Assembly (NCBI GenBank): GCA_025351205.1
Contig: JANXWI010000085.1
Span: forward strand, 1-6,046
Direction of reading: 5' to 3'
Source: Deinococcus sp.
Lineage (GTDB): Bacteria; Deinococcota; Deinococci; Deinococcales; Deinococcaceae
DNA length: 6,046 nucleotides
Position numbers and translations under genes: made by a program
Notes under the pieces: model-generated
What the model was told of the DNA's origin: nothing
The model's input: only the letters and a program-made list of their open reading frames with translations
Databases searched by the model: none
In this document: positions 1-4,689 of the stretch, piece by piece
Position numbering within the stretch: the first letter of the stretch is position 1
How the letters are laid out: every line of letters starts with the position of its first letter

Positions 1-614
1 GGCAGGCAGGCGTGAATGCGCTCCCAGCTGCCTGTTTGGTCCGGGTTCCAGACGTTGTCGAGCGAGGTCAGCAGCCCGAGCCGGGAGGCGCGCTCCAGCA
101 GCTCCGGCAGCCCCGGCTCCAGGCCCGGCAGCACGTAGTATCCGGCCACGTGAAGCGCCCTGGCACCCTGTGAGGCCAGCTGTTCAAGCGGCACGTCGGC
201 GGCGCTCAGCACGGCGTTCGCCCCAATGGCGTGCAGAAACGAGCGCTCGCCCAACGCGTCCACGTTGACCAGCGTGGCCGAGGTCGGGGCCGCGCCCCGG
301 TGCAGGAAGCGGGTGTCGCAGCTTTCGGCCCCGAGAGAAGTCAGCAGAAAGTCTCCGAAGCCGTCTGTGCCGACGCGCCCGACCACCGCCGCCCGCAGGC
401 CGAGCCGGGCCAGGGCCACGGCGGTGTTGGCCGCCGACCCGCCGACAAACAGCGAGATCTCATCGACCAGTGCGAGCTGGCCGGGCAGCGGCAGCCGCCT
501 GACCGGGCAGGCCACGCAGTCGGCGATCACGATTCCGACGCTGATCACGTCCACCGGAGCTGACAGCACTGTATCTGACGTCACTGAATTTGCTTCCACG
601 GAACTTGCTTTCAC
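1..614 (-). CDS. PfkB-family sugar kinase, C-terminus cut off by the window edge
   Basis: Probable cytoplasmic ATP-dependent sugar kinase of the ribokinase/PfkB family, expected to phosphorylate the ketose made by the adjacent isomerase (D-fructose or D-xylulose). From the GTG at 614, 204 residues are visible. The conserved fold begins near residue 22 (VDVISVGIVIADCV). The N-terminal PfkB signature is clear at about 58-72 (GGSAANTAVALARLG), followed by VVGRVGTDGFGDFL and, at 183-197, a TSLDNVW..D..GSW segment typical of the family. The catalytic GAGD motif would lie in the missing C-terminal third, so activity cannot be judged. The start is uncertain: GTG codons lie in frame at 614, 599, 584, 569, 554 and 548, most of them 15 bases apart because of a tandem repeat. 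614 is the furthest upstream and overlaps a TGA as GTGA, while 554 or 548 would give the usual compact N-terminus. The family is secure. The substrate is inferred from context. Confidence 0.9.
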   Translation of the reverse strand, partial: MKASSVEANSVTSDTVLSAPVDVISVGIVIADCVACPVRRLPLPGQLALVDEISLFVGGSAANTAVALARLGLRAAVVGRVGTDGFGDFLLTSLGAESCDTRFLHRGAAPTSATLVNVDALGERSFLHAIGANAVLSAADVPLEQLASQGARALHVAGYYVLPGLEPGLPELLERASRLGLLTSLDNVWNPDQTGSWERIHACL

Positions 615-619
615 GGAAC
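560..619 (-). repeat. 15-bp tandem repeat at the kinase N-terminus, four units
   Basis: On the plus strand, four 15-base units run back to back: 560-574 CTGACAGCACTGTAT, 575-589 CTGACGTCACTGAAT, 590-604 TTGCTTCCACGGAAC and 605-619 TTGCTTTCACGGAAC. The two on the right differ by one base and the two on the left by three, so the array is diverging. Read on the minus strand it encodes pentapeptides of the type SVKAS / SVEAN / SVTSD / TVLSA just before the PfkB fold. It also places a GTG in frame every 15 bases, which makes the true start ambiguous. Confidence 0.75.
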
Positions 620-655
620 GGTTGCCCGGAGATGCCGCCCCTGACTGCCCAGCAA
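611..655 (-). CDS. possible 14-residue TTG-started leader ORF before the kinase
   Basis: A short ORF starts at TTG (655-653), 8 bases after the purine tract at 677-664, and encodes 14 residues (LLGSQGRHLRATVP in normal code, with the first read as Met). It ends at TGA 613-611, which overlaps the GTG at 614 of the kinase as GTGA. Such an overlap suits termination-reinitiation, so this may be how the kinase is translated, given that the GTG at 614 has no Shine-Dalgarno of its own. It is also the C-terminal end of a longer open frame (877-611). Only one of the two readings is likely to matter. The TTG start is inferred from spacing alone and no homologue is recognised. Confidence 0.3.
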   Translation of the reverse strand: MLGSQGRHLRATVP

Positions 656-877
656 GGCGTGAACCCTCCTCCCCTCCGGCCCCGCCCAGCGCCAGTTCAG
701 CGAGTTGAGAGCATTTGTCAAAAAGGCGTTCTCTTTTTGACCGACGGGAGTGAATTTAGTCGAGCAGGTGGGAGAATGGAGGGACGCCCTGGTTGTTCTC
801 TCGTACCGGAATTCGGACAACTGCTCTAAGTTCAGCGAATCGGGACAGTCCGGCGAGGTCACGCCTTGCTGCGTCAC
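611..877 (-). CDS. hypothetical 88-residue ORF bridging isomerase and kinase
   Basis: Open frame from GTG 877 to TGA 611. Its start overlaps the isomerase stop as GTGA, with a GAGAGG tract just upstream, and its stop overlaps the kinase GTG at 614, again as GTGA, so it fills the gap exactly. My hand count of G+C by codon position is about 54, 54 and 72 percent, a coding-like rise at the third position but weaker than I would expect of a real gene in this DNA. The protein starts MTQQGVTSPDCPDSL, has no recognisable domain, signal peptide or membrane segment, and ends in a W/R/G-rich stretch. It contains the AT-rich inverted repeat at 717-741 and a purine tract that would act as an internal ribosome site. 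It could be a small gene, a decayed remnant or a chance frame. I favour a regulatory spacer slightly over a protein. Confidence 0.25.
   Translation of the reverse strand: MTQQGVTSPDCPDSLNLEQLSEFRYERTTRASLHSPTCSTKFTPVGQKENAFLTNALNSLNWRWAGPEGRRVHALLGSQGRHLRATVP
664..677 (-). promoter_or_regulatory. strong Shine-Dalgarno-like purine tract
   Basis: The minus strand reads GGAGGGGAGGAGGG here, among the best anti-16S matches in the window. It is about 50 bases from the first in-frame kinase start (614), too far to serve it directly, but 8 bases from a TTG at 655 in another frame. It either drives a leader ORF coupled to the kinase or is a chance purine run in GC-rich DNA. Confidence 0.45.
717..741. 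promoter_or_regulatory. AT-rich perfect inverted repeat, candidate operator
   Basis: Two perfect 9-base arms, GTCAAAAAG (717-725) and CTTTTTGAC (733-741), flank a 7-base spacer GCGTTCT. Such an AT-rich palindrome stands out in DNA of this GC content. On the minus strand the distal arm runs into a perfect TTGACA (721-716), so the site could be an operator lying over a -35 box for the kinase. The best -10 at 16 bases spacing (TGAACT, 699-694) matches only 3 of 6 positions, so the promoter is unproven. As an intrinsic terminator it is poor: the stem is AT-rich and no T-run follows on either strand. The cognate factor could be the ROK repressor encoded upstream, but no second copy of the site is visible in the window. 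Confidence 0.45.
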
Positions 878-1566
878 CGCGCCTCTCCCCAGTCCTGCTG
901 GTAGTCTCCGACCAGCAGGCGGTAGGGGGCCTCGTCCTCCTGGATGACCGGAAAGCGGCCCAGCGCTTCCAGAAACACGTTGTCGGCGTGGTCGTCGTTC
1001 ACGCTCGACACCTCGCCCGCCAGCACCGTACCACCCCGCGCCGTGAACTGGTGGTACTGGCGGGGCCGCAGGGTGACGCTCTCGCCGGGGCCGAGCAGCA
1101 GCGTGCCCCCGGCCTCCAGCGTGCGGGTCAGGCCGTCCACCTGCACCACCACAGCCGTGTCTGCGAGCGTGTCGTCTGCGGCGGCGTTGTAGAGGGTCAG
1201 TTCCAGCTGTCCGCCACCCCGGTTGATGATGTCCTCGGTTTTGCGGTGATGAAAGTGAAACTTGGTGACCTGCCCGTCTCCCACCAGCAGGACCTTCTCG
1301 GCGTAGGTGCGGCCAATGCCAGCTCTCGCCTCGCCCGAGCTGCCGTTGCGGAGCGTGAACATCAGCAGCCCGAAACGCCCGTAGTCGCCCAGCCCGAAGT
1401 CGGTCAGGTCCCAGCCGAGCGCGTGTTCCTTCAGCTCGCGCCCGTCTTCGCCCAGCCGCGCCCAGTCGCGCAGCGTCCAGGCGGCGAAGGGTGGCAGCAG
1501 AAAACCGTGGCCCGCGATAAAAGCCTCACCTTCGCGCAGGGCACGGTTGATCTCCGAGCGCTTCAC
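874..1566 (-). CDS. D-lyxose/D-mannose ketol-isomerase (cupin type)
   Basis: Cytoplasmic metal-dependent aldose-ketose isomerase of the D-lyxose isomerase family (EC 5.3.1.15), which interconverts D-lyxose and D-xylulose; family members also act on D-mannose/D-fructose. The 230-residue product is close to the roughly 227 residues of the E. coli homologue. The start MKRSEINRAL is typical of the family and supports the GTG at 1566. The metal-binding set is intact: His104 and His106 in FHFHHRKTE, Glu111 in the same segment and His172 in QYHQF, matching with a one-residue shift the H/H/E/H set I recall for the E. coli enzyme. The C-terminal EVSSVNDDHADNVFLE motif is also typical. The GTG overlaps the stop of a small upstream ORF (1628-1563), and the purine run AGGCGAGG abuts the start with almost no spacing, suggesting coupled translation. 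Family assignment is firm. Which sugar is the physiological substrate is not settled. Confidence 0.92.
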   Translation of the reverse strand: MKRSEINRALREGEAFIAGHGFLLPPFAAWTLRDWARLGEDGRELKEHALGWDLTDFGLGDYGRFGLLMFTLRNGSSGEARAGIGRTYAEKVLLVGDGQVTKFHFHHRKTEDIINRGGGQLELTLYNAAADDTLADTAVVVQVDGLTRTLEAGGTLLLGPGESVTLRPRQYHQFTARGGTVLAGEVSSVNDDHADNVFLEALGRFPVIQEDEAPYRLLVGDYQQDWGEAR

Positions 1567-1628
1567 CCTCGCCTGCCCAGCATGAGCGGCGGAACAGTCT
1601 GGTCGATGTGAATTTTGGATAGGCTCAT
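1563..1628 (-). CDS. possible 21-residue leader ORF coupled to the isomerase
   Basis: An ATG at 1628 follows GGAGG (1636-1632) by 3 bases and opens a 21-codon ORF (MSLSKIHIDQ followed by TVPPLMLGRRG). Its TGA (1565-1563) overlaps the isomerase GTG (1566-1564) as GTGA. The isomerase has no well-spaced ribosome site of its own, so ribosomes finishing this ORF could restart on it. The isomerase N-terminus already matches its family, so this is not a missing frameshifted exon. There is no signal peptide or known domain, and no obvious codon run suggesting attenuation. It may be a translational-coupling leader, a real microprotein, or a chance ORF sited after a good Shine-Dalgarno. The ATG with purine tract and the exact overlap are seen directly; the role is inference. 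Confidence 0.45.
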   Translation of the reverse strand: MSLSKIHIDQTVPPLMLGRRG

Positions 1629-1631
1629 GCT

Positions 1632-1636
1632 CCTCC
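1632..1636 (-). promoter_or_regulatory. Shine-Dalgarno of the leader ORF
   Basis: The minus strand carries CTGGAGGAGC directly before the ATG at 1628. The GGAGG core is only 3 bases from the ATG, somewhat tight but usable. It is the strongest ribosome site between the ATPase stop and the isomerase start, about 65 bases upstream of the isomerase GTG, so it cannot serve the isomerase directly. Confidence 0.5.
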
Positions 1637-1696
1637 AGGGGGCCAGAAGGTGGTGTGGGCGAGGGCAGAGCACCGCCGTGTCTGATCTCTAGAGAC

Positions 1697-2488
1697 TCAG
1701 CCGCCCACCATCAGTTTCACGATTTCCTCGCCGCTGGTTTCGTGGATCAGCCGCTCTCCGGCCATGACGCCCCGGCGCAGCACCAGAATACGGTCTGACA
1801 CGGCAAAAATGTCGCTCAGGTTGTGCGAAATAAAGATGATGCCCACACCCTGGGTCTTGAGCCGCCCGATCAGCTCGACCACCTTGCGCTGCTCCGGCAC
1901 ACCCAGGGCGGCCGTCGGCTCGTCCATGATCAGCACCCGCGCCTTCCAGTGGATGGCCCGCCCGATGGCGACGGCCTGCCGCTGTCCACCCGACAGGTCC
2001 TCCACCGGGCGGTCCAGGCTGGTGTGGATATCGAGGCTCTCAAGCACCTGCTGCGAGGCGGCACGCATGGCCGGGCGGTCCAGCACCGGAAAGAGGCCGA
2101 ACACCCGGCGCACCGGCTCGCGCCCCAGAAACACGTTGGCTCCTACGTCGAGGTTCCCGGCCAGCGCCAGGTCCTGATAGATGGTCTCGATGCCCAGTTC
2201 GCGGGCCTCTCTGGGGTTGCCCAGCCGCACCTCCCTGCCGCCGAACAGCAGCTGGCCATCGTCTGGCTGATAAACGCCGGACAGGCATTTGATCAGGGTG
2301 CTCTTGCCCGCCCCGTTGTCTCCAGCCAGCGCCAGCACCTCGCCCGCGTACAGGTCCAGATCGACGCCGCCCAGCGCCGTGAGACCGCCGAAACGCTTGG
2401 TCATGTTGCGGGCGCTCAGCAGCGGTATACGGTCTGCCGTCACAGGGGCTGGGGTCACAGGGGCTGGGGTCACAGGGTCAGCATTCAT
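1697..2488 (-). CDS. sugar ABC transporter ATPase, single-domain (FrcA-like, CUT2)
   Basis: Cytoplasmic ATPase that powers the sugar importer encoded with it. 263 residues from ATG 2488, which overlaps the permease TGA as ATGA (coupled translation). All nucleotide-binding motifs are intact: Walker A GDNGAGKST (56-64), Q-loop Gln105 in IYQD, signature LSGGQ (165-169), Walker B VLIMDEP (185-191, catalytic Glu190) and H-loop His222 in ISHN. Most CUT2 ATPases such as RbsA and XylG carry two fused cassettes of about 500 residues. This one has a single cassette, as in the fructose importer ATPase FrcA of Sinorhizobium, and shares with it IYQDLA, the FLGRE region, LSGGQRQ and DEPTAALGV (from memory of the family). 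It should act as a homodimer. The N-terminus has an extra Pro/Val/Thr repeat. The same frame stays open upstream inside the permease gene, but that extension only shadows the permease. Confidence 0.93.
   Translation of the reverse strand: MNADPVTPAPVTPAPVTADRIPLLSARNMTKRFGGLTALGGVDLDLYAGEVLALAGDNGAGKSTLIKCLSGVYQPDDGQLLFGGREVRLGNPREARELGIETIYQDLALAGNLDVGANVFLGREPVRRVFGLFPVLDRPAMRAASQQVLESLDIHTSLDRPVEDLSGGQRQAVAIGRAIHWKARVLIMDEPTAALGVPEQRKVVELIGRLKTQGVGIIFISHNLSDIFAVSDRILVLRRGVMAGERLIHETSGEEIVKLMVGG
2439..2477 (-). repeat. 15-bp tandem repeat at the ATPase N-terminus, about 2.6 units
   Basis: On the plus strand, 2439-2453 and 2454-2468 are identical copies of GTCACAGGGGCTGGG, followed by a partial copy, GTCACAGGG, at 2469-2477. 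Read on the minus strand this gives PVTPAPVTPAPVT at residues 5-17 of the ATPase, ahead of the conserved domain. Perfect identity of the two full units suggests recent slippage, and any copy-number change would keep the frame. Confidence 0.85.
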
Positions 2489-3570
2489 GTTCGGCCCCGC
2501 CCGGAGCGCACCTGATCGACCAGCACCGACAGGATAATCACGGCCCCGACGGCGATGAACTGCCAGAAGGGCTGCACGTCGATAAAGACCAGCCCGAACT
2601 GGATCACCGCGATGATCAGCGCGCCGATCAACGTGCCGACCACCGTTCCCGCACCGCCGAACAGGCTGGCCCCGCCGATCACCACCGCCGCGATGGCGTC
2701 GAGCAGCGTCGGCTCTCCGGCCTGGGCCGCCCCAGCCGTGAAGCGCGCGGTGTAGATCACGCCCGCCACGCCCGCCAGCACCGCCGTGAGCATGTACAGC
2801 TTGATGGTGTGGGTCTCGACGCCGATGCCCGCCCGGATGGCCGCGTTGCGGTTGCCACCGATAGCGTAGGTGTACTGGCCGAATCTGGTGCGCGACAGCA
2901 GGTAGTGCATGAACAGCGCCACGAAGGCCGTGACGACCACCGGCCAGGGCACCACCCCAAGCAGCCTGCCGTTGCCCAGCGCCGAGTTGAGCGGGTTGTT
3001 GGTCGCCACGGTGGAGCCTCCCGAGGCCAGAAAGCCCACCCCCCGCGCCACGCCGTACATGCCCAGCGTGCCGATGAAGGGCGGAACCCCCAGCCGCGCG
3101 ATCAGAAACCCGTTCACCGCGCCCACCACCACGGACGCCAGCAGGGCCGCCACCACGGCCAGCAGCAGGGAAAGGAGGGCTGGCAGGCCCGGGTCGAGAA
3201 GCTGCATCATGCGGGCCGACACCACGGCGGCCAGGCCGACAGTGAACCCCACGCTCAGGTCGATGCCGCCCGCGATGATCACCAGGGTCAGCCCCAGCGC
3301 GATCAGCAGCGGCTGCACGCTGGCGAGCAGGATGCTCTGCACGTTGGTGAGGTTGAGAACGAACGAGGTCTGGTAGCTGATCCGCGCCCAGACCTCGAAA
3401 AAGACCAGCAGGCCGATCAGAAACAGCCACGGCCAGGCGGCACCCAGGCTATGCAGCAGCTTCGGGCGTTCCGAACCGGGCGGCTCCACGGAAGCCGTCT
3501 TTGCATTGAGTTCCGGCACAGCCACCTCGGCGCGGGAGTGAACAGGCGAACAGCCCGACTTCACCTGCAA
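2485..3570 (-). CDS. sugar ABC transporter permease (BPD_transp_2, CUT2/FrcC-like)
   Basis: Inner-membrane subunit of the sugar importer. It is up to 361 residues long, near the FrcC length and slightly longer than RbsC-type permeases. After a soluble N-terminus of about 43 residues come many hydrophobic segments, for example 46-62, 87-101, 129-152, 208-225, 258-273, 290-303, 309-329 and 335-351. Family hallmarks are GGIDLSVG (101-108), AIGGNRNAAIRAGI (237-250) and GGASLFGGAGTVVGTLIGAL (299-318). The start is uncertain: TTG 3570 and GTG 3564 lack a convincing ribosome site, and further in-frame GTGs lie at residues 16, 18 and 28, all before the first membrane segment. A gap of 134 bases separates it from the binding-protein gene, while its stop overlaps the ATPase start. 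The product assignment is secure; the first roughly 28 residues are not. Confidence 0.92.
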   Translation of the reverse strand: MQVKSGCSPVHSRAEVAVPELNAKTASVEPPGSERPKLLHSLGAAWPWLFLIGLLVFFEVWARISYQTSFVLNLTNVQSILLASVQPLLIALGLTLVIIAGGIDLSVGFTVGLAAVVSARMMQLLDPGLPALLSLLLAVVAALLASVVVGAVNGFLIARLGVPPFIGTLGMYGVARGVGFLASGGSTVATNNPLNSALGNGRLLGVVPWPVVVTAFVALFMHYLLSRTRFGQYTYAIGGNRNAAIRAGIGVETHTIKLYMLTAVLAGVAGVIYTARFTAGAAQAGEPTLLDAIAAVVIGGASLFGGAGTVVGTLIGALIIAVIQFGLVFIDVQPFWQFIAVGAVIILSVLVDQVRSGRGRT

Positions 3571-3704
3571 AAGAGTTCGGGCAACGGGGCAGTTTTTGAG
3601 TGGGCACGGCGCTGCTGACTCTCACCGTCTGCGAAACGGATCTTCCGCGTCATCCACCGAGACGGGACTGGATTCCACTCCGAGGCAGCCCCGTGACTCC
3701 CGAC
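3571..3704 (-). other. spacer between binding-protein and permease genes
   Basis: 134 bases without a convincing gene. The only structures seen are short imperfect inverted repeats at 3665-3681 (7-base arms with one mismatch, 3-base loop) and 3625-3639 (4-base arms). Neither is a convincing terminator. Importer operons often carry a stabilising or attenuating hairpin after the binding-protein gene so that it is expressed above the membrane subunits. This spacer is where one would be expected, but its presence is not demonstrated. Confidence 0.3.
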
Positions 3705-4688
3705 TTATTTGGACGAGTACAGAAACGCCTTGACCTTGGGGTCGTCGATGTTGCCCTTGTTCATCACGGTGTAGCCGGTGCCGTAACGGGTCGGGACCTT
3801 CTTGCCACTCAGTGCGGCGACGGCGAACTCGACGCCCTTCTGGCCCATCTCGGCGGGGTGCTGCGCGATGGCGATGTCGATGGTGCCGCTCTTGATGTCG
3901 GCGACCATACTTTCGGGCGCGTCGAAGGCCACCACTTTCACCGCGCCCTTTTTGCCCGCCGTCTTCACGCCGTTGGCGGCCCCCTGGGCGCTGAACAGGT
4001 TGGTGCCGAAGACGCCTGCCAGGTCGGCGTTGCGGGCCAGCACCGCCGCGAACTGCGAGGAGGCCTTGTTGGTGTCGTCGTCATTGAACTGGGTTTCGAG
4101 CACGCTCACGCCCGGAAACTTCTTCATCTCCTCCTTGAAGCCCTGTTCGCGCTGGTCGGTGGTCGAGATGCCGGGTTTGACGTTGGACACGTAGACCTTG
4201 CCCTTGTTGCCGATGGCCGCCGCCAGGGCGCGCGCCGCCACCCGCCCGCCCTCGACGTTGTCGGAAGCCACGTAGGATAGTGGGAAGTCGGCCACGCCGC
4301 TGCCGGTCTGGTATTTGCCGGTGTCACCGATGAAGGTGTCAACGGTAATCACCTTGATGCCCGCGTCCAGGGCCGCCTTGAGGGGCGCGATCAGCTGCTG
4401 CTTGTCGGTGGGCGCAATCAATATGGCGTCGGGTTTGCGGGCGATCACCGCGTTGAGCACCGGAATCTGGGTGGTGGCGCTGAAGTCGGGACCGCCCTGG
4501 AAGCTGAGGGTGACGCCCAGCCGCTTGGCCGCCTCCTCGGCCCCCTTGCGCATGGTGATGTAAAAGCCGTCGGTGGTCAGACCGGGAATCAGCACGATGT
4601 TCAGCTTTTTCGGCTGCGCCGAGGCCGGGAGAAGGCCCACCGTCAGCACGAGCGCGAGTGCCAGCCCTGTTCCTGTCGTCATTTTCAT
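3705..4688 (-). CDS. periplasmic sugar-binding protein of the ABC importer
   Basis: Exported sugar receptor that delivers substrate to the permease; type I periplasmic-binding fold (Peripla_BP_4 type). 327 residues. It has a classic Sec signal peptide: Lys2 followed by a hydrophobic core at about 8-20, then ASA (22-24) with predicted cleavage before Gln25. There is no lipobox cysteine, so it is soluble or loosely anchored rather than a lipoprotein. The mature part begins KKLNIVLIPG. Family features are the KPDAILIAPTD segment (85-95), IKVITVDT (111-118), ASDNVEGGR (141-149), QREQGF (179-184) and VVAFDAPE (252-259), which carries a likely ligand-contacting Asp. The ATG at 4688 has AGGAGGG (4699-4693) at proper spacing. 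That ribosome site lies inside the last codons of the ROK gene, whose TAA ends one base before the ATG, so the two are co-transcribed. The sugar bound cannot be read from sequence. Confidence 0.94.
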   Translation of the reverse strand: MKMTTGTGLALALVLTVGLLPASAQPKKLNIVLIPGLTTDGFYITMRKGAEEAAKRLGVTLSFQGGPDFSATTQIPVLNAVIARKPDAILIAPTDKQQLIAPLKAALDAGIKVITVDTFIGDTGKYQTGSGVADFPLSYVASDNVEGGRVAARALAAAIGNKGKVYVSNVKPGISTTDQREQGFKEEMKKFPGVSVLETQFNDDDTNKASSQFAAVLARNADLAGVFGTNLFSAQGAANGVKTAGKKGAVKVVAFDAPESMVADIKSGTIDIAIAQHPAEMGQKGVEFAVAALSGKKVPTRYGTGYTVMNKGNIDDPKVKAFLYSSK

Positions 4689-4689
4689 T

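Noticed and set aside
717..741. Inverted repeat read as an intrinsic terminator of the isomerase transcript
   Set aside because: The stem is AT-rich and weak, and no U-run follows it on either strand. An operator or chance palindrome fits better.
793..1611. Long plus-strand open frame over the isomerase gene
   Set aside because: It is antisense to a gene with an intact, recognisable family signature and encodes a low-complexity H/V/R-rich product typical of the reverse of GC-rich coding DNA.
1563..1628. Leader ORF read as a frameshifted N-terminus of the isomerase
   Set aside because: The isomerase already starts with MKRSEINRAL, as expected for its family, and has normal length, so nothing is missing.
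1686..1695. Ten-base palindrome TCTCTAGAGA just after the ATPase stop
   Set aside because: It has no loop or T-run to act as a terminator and no partner site. Short perfect palindromes of this size are common by chance, so it is noted but not annotated.
2489..3430. Upstream extension of the ATPase frame into the permease gene (577-residue frame)
   Set aside because: The extension is Arg/Gly/Ala-rich shadow sequence of the permease. The ATG at 2488, with its ATGA overlap and the start of the conserved cassette, marks the real N-terminus.
2809..3618. Plus-strand open frame rich in His/Gln/Arg opposite the permease
   Set aside because: It is the reverse strand of a membrane-protein gene; the composition is a mirror artefact with no domain.
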